Source: Methylobacterium adhaesivum
GTDB taxonomy: Bacteria; Pseudomonadota; Alphaproteobacteria; Rhizobiales; Beijerinckiaceae
Direction of reading: 5' to 3'
Assembly: GCF_022179065.1 (NCBI RefSeq)
Contig: NZ_BPQD01000028.1
Span: 28,285-92,284, forward strand
Length of the DNA stretch: 64,000 nucleotides
This document shows positions 1 to 8,583 of the stretch, in pieces. Below the pieces are notes generated by a model that was given only the letters and a program-made list of their open reading frames with translations, was not told where the DNA came from and did no database searches. The translations under genes and the position numbers were made by a program. Each line of letters begins with the position of its first letter. Within the stretch, counting starts at the first letter, position 1.

Positions 1-130
1 CGCGACCGTACAGCTTCAGGTCGCGGAACAGGTGATCGACCTGCGGGTGACGGCGGCTGTACGACATCGAGCCCTGAAAAGCCCTCTCGTAGGTCTGGTG
101 AACCTTTGCCTTGATTTCCTCGGGTGCCAT
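1..130 (-). CDS. Hypothetical protein, N-terminal part (runs off the window)
   Basis: The first 43 codons of a leftward gene are visible, starting at an ATG at 130 (complement). The protein begins MAPEEIKAKVHQTYERAF and continues with charged, helix-forming sequence (SRRHPQVDHLFRDLKLYGR). The reading frame is open to the window edge, so length and function cannot be judged. I do not recognise the family. The 535 bases upstream, up to the tRNA gene, would contain its promoter and include the palindromic site at 423-467. Confidence that this is coding rests on the open frame, codon use and start context only. Confidence 0.5.
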   Translation of the reverse strand, partial: MAPEEIKAKVHQTYERAFQGSMSYSRRHPQVDHLFRDLKLYGR

Positions 131-620
131 GATCGCTTGGTCTCCTGCGAATCCAGGATGCCGAGGTTAGCGGATCCCGTGGGATGCGGCCTGGACCTGG
201 ACATGGGGGAGACGTCCCGGTCCGGATGCGAAGCGCCCACATGCGAAAGGCGTCGCGGACCTCGAACCTACCTGGCAGGCGACGTCATCTCGAAGCGCAT
301 GCCGCCGGCATCGATGGTTTGGTTGAAAGAGCTCCTCGGGCCGCGCTCGATGGTCTGCTCGCACCTCTCTGCCGGGCCGGCCGCGCCGGGACGTTGGTGG
401 CGCCTAGGAGCGGTCCCAAGACGGTATCGGGTAGCGCTAACCGATACCCGCTTGCAGCGACCGATACGGGTCTTGGATCATGGACGCAGGATACTTCGCG
501 GGTGTTGGGCGACTCGTCAGCACGCTTTCCTACGGCGCGGAGGGCTGGCGGACACGGGCCAGGGATTTCCACAGCCTTAAAGTTCGGGGTCAAATCGGGG
601 TCATATGCGTTTTCGGCAAA
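131..620. other. Long intergenic region without a supported gene
   Basis: Nearly 500 bases between the truncated gene and the tRNA-Ser terminator. Open frames here overlap each other on both strands and none has a convincing ribosome binding site or protein-like composition. The notable content is the palindrome and extra half-site at 423-467, listed separately. Confidence 0.5.
423..467. promoter_or_regulatory. Operator-like palindrome with phased third half-site
   Basis: GGTATCGG (423-430) and CCGATACC (441-448) are perfect inverse complements around a palindromic core TAGCGCTA (432-439). The 26-bp element has a single mismatched pair (431/440). The half-site ACCGATAC at 440-447 recurs as a direct repeat at 460-467, exactly 20 bp on, or two helical turns. 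This arrangement is typical of a dimeric regulator site with an auxiliary half-site. It is not followed by a U-run, so a terminator is unlikely. The likely target is the leftward truncated gene starting at 130. The regulator is unknown. Confidence 0.45.
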
Positions 621-658
621 GAAAAAGCCGCTTGTTTGCCAGAGGCTTACAGCGGCTT
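621..658 (-). terminator. Rho-independent terminator of tRNA-Ser
   Basis: On the minus strand, AAGCCGCT (658-651) and AGCGGCTT (632-625) form an 8-bp stem followed by a T-rich tract. It begins 9 bases after the tRNA 3' end, as expected for a single-gene tRNA transcript. Confidence 0.75.
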
Positions 659-666
659 GGGGTAGA

Positions 667-758
667 TGGCGGAGACGGAGGGATTCGAACCCTCGGTACC
701 CCTTTCGGGGTACGCTCATTTAGCAAACGAGTGCCTTCAGCCGCTCGGCCACGTCTCC
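667..758 (-). tRNA. tRNA-Ser (anticodon GCU)
   Basis: The minus strand gives a class II tRNA of 92 nt including an encoded CCA. It has acceptor GGAGACG/CGTCTCC with discriminator G, a D-arm GTGGCCGAGCGGC, anticodon arm CTCGT-TTGCTAA-ATGAG, a long variable arm (TACCCC-GAAA-GGGGTA) and a T-arm with GGTTCGAATCC. The anticodon GCT reads AGC/AGU serine codons. The extended variable arm is characteristic of serine tRNAs. No integrase or duplicated 3' end is seen nearby, so there is no evidence that it is in use as an attachment site. Confidence 0.97.
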
Positions 759-771
759 GCAGGCCGCCGAT

Positions 772-1587
772 CTAGAATTTCGCGTCCGGGCGGTCAAGCC
801 GAGATTCGGGATCGGCGTGAGAATCTGCGCGGCGGCGCTCGTAGTGCTTGGCCACGCGCAGGTGGCGCGAGATGGCGTAGTTCATGGCCGTGAGGAAGCC
901 GTAGGTGCCGCGCACGAAGTGGCGGCGGCCGAGATAGGCCTTGAGGAAGTTGCCGGGCAGCTCGACGAACAGGCGCCACGTTGGGATCGCGACGCCGCGG
1001 GCGGCCAGATCATCGGCCTGCTGGTCGGAGTAGCGGTTGAGCTTGTCGAGTTGGTCGCCCAGGGACCGGACCGAGAAATGGTGGATCACGCCGCGCAGGC
1101 GGCCGACGGAGGCGTCGGGCGCGAGGTCGACACGGTCGTGGACCGGCGACGGCGAGTAGCGGCCGCGATCCTTGCGGTAGAGCCGCACGGGGGTCAGGCG
1201 ATAGGCCCACGGGTGGGGGCGGCCTTCGCCGGGAAAGATCTCCGCGATAGCGATGCGATAGGCCGGATGCGCCGGCTCGCCCGCCGCGAAGGTGGCCCGG
1301 ATGGCGTCGGCGAGATCGCCGGGCACCACCTCGTCGGCATCCACGTTGAGGAGCCAGACGTGCCGGCACTGGTCTTCCGCGAAGCGCTTCTGCGGGCCAT
1401 AGCCCGGCCAGTCGTTGTGGATCACCCGCGCGCCGAGGGAAGCCGCGAGGGCCTGGGTGCCGTCGGTGGAGCCGGAATCCACCACCACGAGGTCGTCGGT
1501 GAGGTCCCGCACCGCCCGGATCGTCGCCCCGATGCGGTCGGCCTCGTTCTTGGCGATGATGAAGACGGAGAGGGGAAGGGCGGTCAT
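772..1587 (-). CDS. Family 2 glycosyltransferase (LPS core, WaaE/KdtX-like)
   Basis: A 271-residue cytosolic or membrane-peripheral GT-A enzyme. The N-terminus LSVFIIAKNEADRI is the typical nucleotide-sugar binding start. VVVDSGSTDGT (residues 35-44) and the metal-binding DxD in NVDADE (81-86) follow. The layout, including the DWPGYGPQKRFA stretch at 59-70, matches the WaaE/KdtX beta-1,4-glucosyltransferase-like proteins that add a hexose to lipopolysaccharide inner core. The acceptor is inferred from family only. It lies 75 bases after an acyl-CoA ligase gene on the same strand and just upstream of tRNA-Ser. Length is normal for the family. The start is the ATG preceding the conserved beta strand. 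Confidence 0.85.
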   Translation of the reverse strand: MTALPLSVFIIAKNEADRIGATIRAVRDLTDDLVVVDSGSTDGTQALAASLGARVIHNDWPGYGPQKRFAEDQCRHVWLLNVDADEVVPGDLADAIRATFAAGEPAHPAYRIAIAEIFPGEGRPHPWAYRLTPVRLYRKDRGRYSPSPVHDRVDLAPDASVGRLRGVIHHFSVRSLGDQLDKLNRYSDQQADDLAARGVAIPTWRLFVELPGNFLKAYLGRRHFVRGTYGFLTAMNYAISRHLRVAKHYERRRADSHADPESRLDRPDAKF

Positions 1588-1662
1588 CGCGGGGCCGGCA
1601 TCGGGGCTGGGATCCTTGTGGGAGGTGCCTCGCTCTATCGGCCCCCCTCCCCCGCCACAACC

Positions 1663-3168
1663 TCATCCCTGCCCGAGGCGGCGGCGCTGGACCTTGCCGT
1701 TGGGCGTGCGCGGCAGGGCGTCGAGGAAGCGGATCTCGCGCGGGCACTTGTAGGCGGCCAGATGCTGCCCGCAGAAGGCCATGAGGGACGCTGGCTCGGG
1801 CGCCGTGCCGGGTTTGGCCACCACGAAGGCCGCGATCACGTTGAGGTCGGCGCGCACGGCGAGTTCGGCGACCCCGACCTCGGCGACGTCCGGGTGGCGG
1901 GCGAGGACCGCCTCGACCTCGCTCGGCGAGACGCGATAGCCGAGCGCGTTCATGAGGTCGTCGTTGCGGCCGTGGAACCAGAGGTAGCCGTCGGCATCGA
2001 AGCGGGCGAGGTCGCCGCCGGTGAACCACGCACCGCGGGTGACCGCGGCATCCTCGTCGGGCCGGTTCCAGTAGTCGAGCATGAGGCCGGGCTCGGAGCG
2101 GTGGACGGCGAGCAGGCCGACCTCCCCCGACGGCAGCGGCTCGGGCGGGCCCTCGGTTGGCAGGATCGCGACGCGGCGACCGGGCTGGGGCCGGCCGGGC
2201 GAGCCGGGCCGCACGGGGATGGTCGGGCCGCTCGAGACATAGGTCGAGATCTCGCTCATGCCGAGCGCCTCGTAGAGGGGCTTGCCCGTGGCGCTCTCCC
2301 AGGCGGCGAGAAGCTCGGCCGGCAACGCCTCGCCGGCCGTAACCCCGTGGCGGAGGCGGGAGAGATCGTGGGCGGCCATGTCGGCGTATTTGAGGATCTG
2401 GCGGTAGAGGCTGGGCACGGCGGCGAAGATCGTGGCGCCGTGCCGGGCAATGAGGGCCGGCCACAGGGCGGGGTCGCGCGGGCCGTCGTAGAGCACCGCC
2501 GTGGCGCCGCAGGCCCACGGATCGGTGACGCCGACGCCGAGCGTGTAGGTCCAGTTCAGGGTGCCGGCATGCAGCATCACGTCCGTCTCCGTGAGGCCGA
2601 GCCAATGGGCATGCATCGGCGCCCGGCCGCGCACGGAGCGGTGGGCGTGGCGCACGCCCTTGGGACGGCTCGTGGTGCCCGAGGTGTAGACGAGGATAGC
2701 CGGGTCTTCGGCCGCCGTATCGGCATAGGCGGTGAGCGGCGGCCCCGCCTTTAGGGCGGCGATGTCGGCGGGCCGCAGGACGATGCGGCCGGCGACGCCC
2801 TCCGGATCGAGGACGACATCGGCGCCGGCCACGATCACGGCGGCCCCGGAATCCGCCGCCAGGAACGCCGCCTCGGCCGGTGTGAGCTGGGGCGAGGCCG
2901 GCAGGGCGACGAGGCCGGCGGCCAGGGCCGCGAAATAGGTGAGGACGTAATCGGCCTCGTGGCCGAGGCGCACCATCACGCGTGCACCGGGTTCGAGGCC
3001 GAGGGCGAGGAGACCGGCCGCGATGGCCCGCACGGCCCGATCGGCCTCGGCGAAGGTCAGGATCGTGGCGGCGCCATCGGCGCCGGCCATGACGAGGGCG
3101 GCCTTGTCGGGCCGCAGGCGGGCATTCTCGGACAGGCAATGAGCGGCGGCATTGAAACGGTCGGACAC
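1663..3168 (-). CDS. AMP-dependent acyl-CoA synthetase/ligase
   Basis: An adenylate-forming enzyme that would activate a carboxylate to an acyl-AMP and then a CoA thioester. The P-loop YTSGTTSRPKGVRH, a GMSE-type A5 motif (ALGMSEISTYVS), the FTGGDLARFDADGYLWFHGR region and the C-terminal PRTPNGKVQRR catalytic lysine motif are all present. The family resembles benzoate/short-chain acyl-CoA ligases, but the substrate cannot be read from sequence. I chose the GTG at 3168 because GGGAGAG lies upstream and the protein then begins at family-like sequence (VSDRFNAAAHCLSENARLRPDK). The frame also stays open to a TTG at 3231. It follows gluQ closely on the same strand. Confidence 0.85.
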   Translation of the reverse strand: MSDRFNAAAHCLSENARLRPDKAALVMAGADGAATILTFAEADRAVRAIAAGLLALGLEPGARVMVRLGHEADYVLTYFAALAAGLVALPASPQLTPAEAAFLAADSGAAVIVAGADVVLDPEGVAGRIVLRPADIAALKAGPPLTAYADTAAEDPAILVYTSGTTSRPKGVRHAHRSVRGRAPMHAHWLGLTETDVMLHAGTLNWTYTLGVGVTDPWACGATAVLYDGPRDPALWPALIARHGATIFAAVPSLYRQILKYADMAAHDLSRLRHGVTAGEALPAELLAAWESATGKPLYEALGMSEISTYVSSGPTIPVRPGSPGRPQPGRRVAILPTEGPPEPLPSGEVGLLAVHRSEPGLMLDYWNRPDEDAAVTRGAWFTGGDLARFDADGYLWFHGRNDDLMNALGYRVSPSEVEAVLARHPDVAEVGVAELAVRADLNVIAAFVVAKPGTAPEPASLMAFCGQHLAAYKCPREIRFLDALPRTPNGKVQRRRLGQG

Positions 3169-3237
3169 GGGCTCAGGGCTCTCCCTCACGAATTTTTCGC
3201 GATGAGAGGGGAAAAGCCACGTGCGGCACAAGCCCCT

Positions 3238-4107
3238 TCAGGCGAATCCGAGACGCGCCCGCAGGACCTCCGGTGCGATCCCCTGCGCCCGCAGGTCCGC
3301 CAGACTCTGCGAGCCGCGCGATTTCGCGAGCTTGGCGCCCGCCGCGTCCAACAGGAGCGCGTGGTGGTGATAGCGCGGGGACCCGACGCCGAGGAGGGCC
3401 TGGAGCAGGACGTGCAGATCAGTGGCGGCGAGGAGGTCGGCGCCGCGCACCACGTGGGTGATCCCTTGGGCGGCGTCGTCGGTCACCACGGCGAGGTGAT
3501 AGCTCGTCGGCACGTCGCGTCGGGCGATGACGGTGTCGCCCCAGCGGGCGGGATCGGCGGCAACGGTCCGTGCCGCGCCATCGGGGTCGAAGGCGGTGAA
3601 GCCGTGGGGGCCGGGGGCGGTGGCAAGGGCGCGGTCCATGGCGAGGCGCCAGGTATGGGGTTCGCTTCGGGCGAGGCGGCCGGCAATGGCCCCGTGCGAC
3701 AGGTGACGACAGGTACCGGGGTAGAGCGGCGCCCCGTCGGGATCGCGCGGGATCGCGCCGTCGCCGGCGGCGGCCCCGGCCGCCGCGCCGACCTCGGCGC
3801 GCGAGCAGAAACACGGATAGGCGAGGCCCCGGGCCGCGAGACCGTCGAGGTTCGCCCGGTAGACGGCCATATGCTCGGATTGTCGGCGGGCCGGGCCGTC
3901 GAAGCGAAGCCCGAGCCAGGTGAGGTCGTCCCCAAGGGCCGCGACGAGATCGGGGCGCGAGCGACCCGGGTCGATATCCTCGATCCGCAGGAGGAGGCGC
4001 CCGCTCCAGCGCGCGGCGAGGCGGGCATTGAGCAGGGCGGAATAGGCGTGGCCGAGATGCAGGCGGCCGTTGGGACTGGGGGCGAACCGAAAGGTCGGCG
4101 CGGACAC
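3238..4107 (-). CDS. gluQ: Glutamyl-Q tRNA(Asp) synthetase
   Basis: GluQRS is a truncated paralogue of glutamyl-tRNA synthetase. It lacks the anticodon-binding domain and attaches glutamate to queuosine at the wobble position of tRNA(Asp). The 289-residue length fits the catalytic-domain-only family. Seen: FRFAPSPNGRLHLGHAYSA (HIGH-type motif), RIEDIDPGR, the zinc-site cysteines CFCSR and YPGTCRH, and a KMSKS-like AKLAKS. The GTG at 4107 places the conserved FAPSPNG stretch at residues 6-12. An upstream extension to 4236 would run into the neighbouring gene. It forms a leftward run with the small membrane protein upstream and the acyl-CoA ligase downstream. Confidence 0.92.
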   Translation of the reverse strand: MSAPTFRFAPSPNGRLHLGHAYSALLNARLAARWSGRLLLRIEDIDPGRSRPDLVAALGDDLTWLGLRFDGPARRQSEHMAVYRANLDGLAARGLAYPCFCSRAEVGAAAGAAAGDGAIPRDPDGAPLYPGTCRHLSHGAIAGRLARSEPHTWRLAMDRALATAPGPHGFTAFDPDGAARTVAADPARWGDTVIARRDVPTSYHLAVVTDDAAQGITHVVRGADLLAATDLHVLLQALLGVGSPRYHHHALLLDAAGAKLAKSRGSQSLADLRAQGIAPEVLRARLGFA

Positions 4108-4121
4108 CGATCCCGCCCGGA

Positions 4122-4418
4122 TCAGTCGCCGGTGCCGCGCAGGCACCGCATCGGACCCGGCACGCAGGCGATGCCGGGCAGGGAGCAGGCGGCGCCCTCC
4201 TCCCGGCGCTGGCACACGTGGCAACCGTCGCCCCACTCGGCACAGGCGAGGTCGGCACTCGGCGCCAAGGCGGCGGCGGGCCGGTGCGGGGCCGGGGCGA
4301 GGGTTCCGATCAGCACGGCGGCCAGGACGATCGCCGCGATGCCGCCGAGGACACGACGGTCGTTGCGGGCGGAAGCCGGATCCGGCGTCGGGGCGTCGAG
4401 GGGAGAAGGAGCGACCAT
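4122..4418 (-). CDS. Small cysteine-rich single-pass membrane protein, unknown function
   Basis: About 98 residues. A disordered N-terminus rich in Pro/Ala/Asp leads into one strong transmembrane segment (VLGGIAAIVLAAVLIGTLA). A short exported tail follows with six cysteines in about 45 residues (ACAEWGDGCHVCQRRE, ACSLPGIACVPGPMRC). The cysteine spacing suggests disulfides or a metal site on the periplasmic side. I do not recognise a named family. Its stop lies 14 bases before the gluQ start, so the two are probably cotranscribed. The ATG at 4418 is chosen; an in-frame GTG at 4454 is possible. Confidence 0.6.
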   Translation of the reverse strand: MVAPSPLDAPTPDPASARNDRRVLGGIAAIVLAAVLIGTLAPAPHRPAAALAPSADLACAEWGDGCHVCQRREEGAACSLPGIACVPGPMRCLRGTGD

Positions 4419-4475
4419 GGCGCCCGTGTTCGCGTGCCGGCCGGCCCCTGTCAACGCGCGGCCGCGAACGCCGCG

Positions 4476-6524
4476 TCAGGCCGCGTCCGACCGCCGCTCG
4501 AGCAGCGCCGGCAGGGCGCGGAGGTTGAGGGGTTTGGGCAGGAAGCCGTCGAAGCCGGCGGCGCGCGCGGCCCGCTCGTCGTCGCGCCCGGCATTGGCGG
4601 TGAGCGCCACGAGGTTGAGCCGGTCTCCGCCCCGCGCCGCCTCCAGGGTGCGGATGCGCCGGGCGGTCTCAAGGCCGTCGAGACCAGGCATCCGGATGTC
4701 GATGAGCGCGAGGTCGAAGGCGCCGGTCTCGAACAGCGCCACCGCCTCCAGCCCGTCGCGAGCGGGCACCACCGTAGCGCCGAGGCGCTCCAGGGCCTTC
4801 GTCGCCAGTAGGGCGTTGATGGGGTTGTCCTCGGCGAGGAGAACGCGGGCGCCGGAGCGGGACACGGGCTCCGAGGACGAGGCGGCCGACGGCTCGGCGG
4901 GCGCGGCCGGGGGCTTCGTCGAGGCCCCGAGCCGGTCGAACAGGGAGCGGGCGCGGACGGGTTTGATGAGGTAGCCGTCGAAGCCCGCCGCTCCCGGGGA
5001 CCCGAATTCCCGCCGGTCGAAGGGCGAGAGCAGGACGAGACTGCAGCGCACGCCGTGCCCCTCGGCGGCCCGGGCCAGGGTCCGTACGGCGGAATCGCCG
5101 AGCGACCTGTCGGCGATGACGGTATCGAAAGTGTGCGCCGCGAGGGCATCGAGGCCGGCCGCCTCGGTCGGGACCACCATCGCGCGAGCCCCCGCGTGGT
5201 CGAGGCGGCGGGCGAGGAACGGAGCCTGGAACGGGGATTTCGCGACGATGAGCACCCTGCGTCCGTCGAGGCGGACCGGCTCCGCCGACACGGCCGGTTC
5301 CCCCGCGGAGGCGCCCGCCAGGGGCAGGATCGCCGTGAACCGGCTGCCGTGCCCGACCGTCGAATCCGCTTCGATCCGCCCCTCCATTCGAGCGACGAGG
5401 CGGCGGGTGATGGCGAGGCCGAGGCCCGTCCCCTCGTGGCGCCGGCTCGCGCTGCCGTCGCCCTGCTCGAATTCCTCGAACAGAAGTGGGATCCGCTCGG
5501 ACGGGATGCCCGGCCCGGTGTCGCGGACCGTGAGGGCGACCCCGTCGCCCGCCCGCGCGATCTCGATCCCGACGCCGCCGACTAGCGTGAACTTCACGGC
5601 GTTGCCCGCGAGGTTGACGAGGATCTGGCGCACGCGGTCGGCATCGCCGATCACCAGGGAAGGTAGATCCTCGGCGAGGTCGAGGGCGATCTCGATGCCC
5701 TTGTCCTGGGCGCGGGGGGCGAGGAGTTCGACCACGCCCTCGGCGAGGGCGGCCAGATCGAAGGGCGCGGCGGCAAGGTCGAGGCGGCCCGATTCGATGC
5801 GCGAGAAATCGAGGATGCCGTCGATGAGGGAGAGCAGGGCCTTGCCGGAGGTCCGCACCGCCTCGACGTAGGTGCGCTGCTCCGCGTCGAGGCCGGTGTC
5901 GAGGACGAGGTCGGCCATGCCGAGGATGCCGTTGAGCGGGGTCCGGAACTCGTGGCTGACGGTGGCGAGGAAGCGGGATTTGGCGACGTTGGCCGCCTCG
6001 GCACGGGTCAGCGCCTCGTCGAGCGAACGCGCCGCCTCGATCCGCCCGGTGATGTCCGAGCCCGCATGCAGCCACTGCCGCTCGCCGTCCGGGCCGGTGA
6101 CGGGCATCTCGATGAAGGAGAACCAGCGCGGCGGCCCATTCGCGGGGGCGAGGCGCCGCTCGATCCGGCGTACCCCATCCGGCCCCTGCTCCACGGGGCC
6201 ACGCTCCAGGCATGGGACCTCCGCGGTCGACCCGATGAGCGCGAAGGCCTCGGCACCGACGAGGCGCCCGAACCCGGCATTGGCGAAGGTGATCCGCCCC
6301 AGGGCGTCGCGCTGGACGATGAGTTCCGTCGTCGCCTCCACCAGGGCGCGGTAGCGCTCCTCGCTCTCGGCGATGCGCCGGATGCGGTCATGGAGGTGCT
6401 CGATCTCCGCCCCCTCCAGCACCGGCATTCCATCCCGACCGGGGGCGGGCCGCCGCAGGAGAACCACGAGGGCGACGGCCACGGCCAGGACGGCGAGGAT
6501 GAGCACGAGGGCCTGGCTGGTCAT
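4476..6524 (-). CDS. Hybrid sensor histidine kinase with PAS and two receiver domains
   Basis: A 682-residue inner-membrane signalling protein. One N-terminal membrane segment (about 5-23) is followed by a short coiled coil, a PAS domain (about 52-165), the HisKA domain with phosphoacceptor H191 in [13 protein letters not shown], and the ATPase domain with N, G1 (DTGPGIP) and G2 ([10 protein letters not shown]) boxes. A first receiver-like domain (about 420-535) looks degenerate: it begins [12 protein letters not shown] instead of an acidic pair, though it retains IADRSL and a terminal KP. A normal C-terminal receiver has acidic EDN, phosphoacceptor D609 (LIDIRMPG) and KP. No cognate response regulator is adjacent. 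The signal is unknown. Confidence 0.9.
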   Translation of the reverse strand: MTSQALVLILAVLAVAVALVVLLRRPAPGRDGMPVLEGAEIEHLHDRIRRIAESEERYRALVEATTELIVQRDALGRITFANAGFGRLVGAEAFALIGSTAEVPCLERGPVEQGPDGVRRIERRLAPANGPPRWFSFIEMPVTGPDGERQWLHAGSDITGRIEAARSLDEALTRAEAANVAKSRFLATVSHEFRTPLNGILGMADLVLDTGLDAEQRTYVEAVRTSGKALLSLIDGILDFSRIESGRLDLAAAPFDLAALAEGVVELLAPRAQDKGIEIALDLAEDLPSLVIGDADRVRQILVNLAGNAVKFTLVGGVGIEIARAGDGVALTVRDTGPGIPSERIPLLFEEFEQGDGSASRRHEGTGLGLAITRRLVARMEGRIEADSTVGHGSRFTAILPLAGASAGEPAVSAEPVRLDGRRVLIVAKSPFQAPFLARRLDHAGARAMVVPTEAAGLDALAAHTFDTVIADRSLGDSAVRTLARAAEGHGVRCSLVLLSPFDRREFGSPGAAGFDGYLIKPVRARSLFDRLGASTKPPAAPAEPSAASSSEPVSRSGARVLLAEDNPINALLATKALERLGATVVPARDGLEAVALFETGAFDLALIDIRMPGLDGLETARRIRTLEAARGGDRLNLVALTANAGRDDERAARAAGFDGFLPKPLNLRALPALLERRSDAA

Positions 6525-6768
6525 GCGTCTCTCCCCGACGCGACGGAACCGTTCCCTCCGCGACGTGGGCGGACGATGTCAGCCGGGATTGAACACCGGC
6601 TTTCGAAAGGCGCTTAAGCATTCCTTGACGGACTGCGTCGGATCGGAAGACAGACGAAGCGATGGGCCGAATGCCGCCCGTGCTTCACGGGCCGGCCCCG
6701 ATGGTGTAGGCGCGACGGCTCAATCCGAAAGCCCGCGATCCGGGCCGGCCGCGAGAGCGCAAGCGCCC

Positions 6769-7623
6769 ATGACCGTATCGAGCACCGTCACCGCCCCTTC
6801 CCGCATCGCCGCGACCTTCGCCCGGTGCCGGGCGGAAGGACGCGCGGCCCTCGTCACCTACGTGATGGCGGGCGACCCGGATTCGGAAACCTCCCTGAAG
6901 GTGCTGGAAGCCCTGCCGGCCTCCGGCGCCGACATCGTCGAGTTCGGCCTGCCCTTCACGGATCCCATGGCCGACGGCCCGGCGATCCAGGCGGCCGGGC
7001 TGCGGGCGCTCAAGGGCGGCCAGGGCGTGGCGAAGACCCTCGACCTCGTCCGCCGGTTCCGGGAGGGCAATGCCGAGACCCCGGTGATCCTGATGGGGTA
7101 CTACAATCCGATCCACACCTACGGCGTCGCGCGCTTCCTCGACGACGCCGTGGCGGCGGGGATCGACGGTCTCATCGTGGTCGACCTCCCCCCGGAGGAG
7201 GACGACGAGTTGTGCCTGCCGGCTCTCGCCAAAGGCCTCGCCTTCATCCGCCTCGCGACCCCGACCACCGACGAGAAGCGCCTGCCCGCCGTCCTCGCGA
7301 ACACCGCCGGTTTCGTCTATTACGTGTCGATCACCGGGGTCACCGGAACGGCGACGCCGGATTTCGATAAGGTGGCCGACGCCGTCGGGCGCATCCGGCG
7401 CCACACCGACCTGCCCGTCGTCGTCGGCTTCGGGGTGCGGACGGGGGCGGACGCCGCTGCCATCGCCCGGGGCGCCGATGGCGTCGTGGTCGGTTCGGCC
7501 CTCATCGACGCCCTGCGGGGGAGCCTCGATGCCGAAGGCAGAGCGCAGGCCGGAACCGTGGAGGCCGTGAGCACCCTGGTGCGCGACCTCGCCGCGGGCG
7601 TGCGCCGAGCGGTCAAAGCCTGA
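6769..7623 (+). CDS. trpA: Tryptophan synthase alpha chain
   Basis: Cleaves indole-3-glycerol phosphate to indole and glyceraldehyde-3-phosphate; indole passes to the TrpB subunit. The 284-residue length is normal. [15 protein letters not shown] carries the catalytic E58 and D69. [11 protein letters not shown] and the phosphate-binding [12 protein letters not shown] loop are also present. It begins a rightward group trpA-accD-folC, a common alphaproteobacterial order, but trpB is not upstream. A histidine kinase gene on the other strand occupies that place. The ATG at 6769 is preceded by GAGAGCG. Confidence 0.97.
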   Translation: MTVSSTVTAPSRIAATFARCRAEGRAALVTYVMAGDPDSETSLKVLEALPASGADIVEFGLPFTDPMADGPAIQAAGLRALKGGQGVAKTLDLVRRFREGNAETPVILMGYYNPIHTYGVARFLDDAVAAGIDGLIVVDLPPEEDDELCLPALAKGLAFIRLATPTTDEKRLPAVLANTAGFVYYVSITGVTGTATPDFDKVADAVGRIRRHTDLPVVVGFGVRTGADAAAIARGADGVVVGSALIDALRGSLDAEGRAQAGTVEAVSTLVRDLAAGVRRAVKA

Positions 7624-7657
7624 CTCGGTTCCCAGATCTCTTGAGGACGGCATCACG

Positions 7658-8563
7658 ATGATGGTTGAGCCGATGAACTGGATCTCGGAGGTCGTGCGCC
7701 CCAAGATCAAGACCCTGTTCAAGCGCGAGACCCCGGAGAACCTCTGGGTCAAGTGCCCCGACACCGGACAGATGGTGTTCCACAAGGAGGTGGAGAGCAA
7801 CCATTGGGTCATTCCCGGCTCCGAGCACCATCTCAAGATGAGTGCCCGGGCGCGCCTCAAGATGATGTTCGACGAGGGCACGTGGATCGACGTCCCCCTG
7901 CCGGAGGTCGCCGCCGACCCGCTCAAGTTCCGCGATGAGAAGCGCTACGCCGACCGCCTCAAGGACGCCCGCGCCAAGACCGGCATGCCCGATGCGTTCA
8001 AGATCGGTTTCGGTCGCGTCGGCGGCCTGCCCATGACCCTCGCGGCCCAGGACTTCGCCTTCATGGCCGGGTCGCTGGGCATGGCGGCGGGCGAGGCCTT
8101 CGTGCGTGGCGCCGAGACGGCGCTGGACAAGCGCACGCCCTACATCCTGTTCTCGGCGTCGGGCGGCGCGCGCATGCAGGAGGGCATCCTCTCGCTCATG
8201 CAGATGCCCCGCACCACCGTGGCGATCCGTCGGCTGAAAGCCGCACGGTTGCCATACATCGTGGTGCTGACCAATCCGACCACGGGCGGCGTCACCGCCT
8301 CCTACGCCATGTTGGGTGACGTCCACCTCGCAGAGCCCGGAGCGCTGATCTGCTTTGCCGGCCCGCGCGTGATCGAGCAGACCATTCGCGAAAAACTTCC
8401 CGACGGGTTCCAGCGCTCGGAATACCTGTTCGAACACGGGATGATCGATCAGGTCGTCCACCGGCACGCCCTCAAGGAGACCATCACCCGCCTGTGCGGC
8501 CTCCTCATGAACCAGGACACGCCCACCCCGCCCCGCCCGGCCCCTGTGGCCGAACCGGCCTGA
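7658..8563 (+). CDS. accD: Acetyl-CoA carboxylase carboxyltransferase subunit beta
   Basis: With AccA it forms the carboxyltransferase that moves CO2 from biotin to acetyl-CoA, the first step of fatty acid synthesis. The crotonase-fold core is intact ([40 protein letters not shown]). The N-terminal C4 zinc ribbon of the E. coli protein is reduced to a single cysteine (C33 in [11 protein letters not shown]). The other three ligand positions are non-cysteine, a form I recall from other alphaproteobacterial AccD. 301 residues. It starts 35 bases after trpA with an ATG at 7658 and is probably cotranscribed with trpA and folC. Confidence 0.96.
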   Translation: MMVEPMNWISEVVRPKIKTLFKRETPENLWVKCPDTGQMVFHKEVESNHWVIPGSEHHLKMSARARLKMMFDEGTWIDVPLPEVAADPLKFRDEKRYADRLKDARAKTGMPDAFKIGFGRVGGLPMTLAAQDFAFMAGSLGMAAGEAFVRGAETALDKRTPYILFSASGGARMQEGILSLMQMPRTTVAIRRLKAARLPYIVVLTNPTTGGVTASYAMLGDVHLAEPGALICFAGPRVIEQTIREKLPDGFQRSEYLFEHGMIDQVVHRHALKETITRLCGLLMNQDTPTPPRPAPVAEPA

Positions 8564-8583
8564 GACTCGCCGACGTGACGCCC

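Noticed and set aside
667-758. tRNA-Ser as an integration site of a genomic island
   Set aside because: No integrase gene, no duplicated tRNA 3' end and no composition change were seen on either side.
817-2754. A 645-codon rightward open frame opposite the glycosyltransferase and acyl-CoA ligase
   Set aside because: Composition is the typical Arg/Ala/Gly/His-rich antisense pattern of high-GC DNA, and the opposite strand has two genes with clear motifs.
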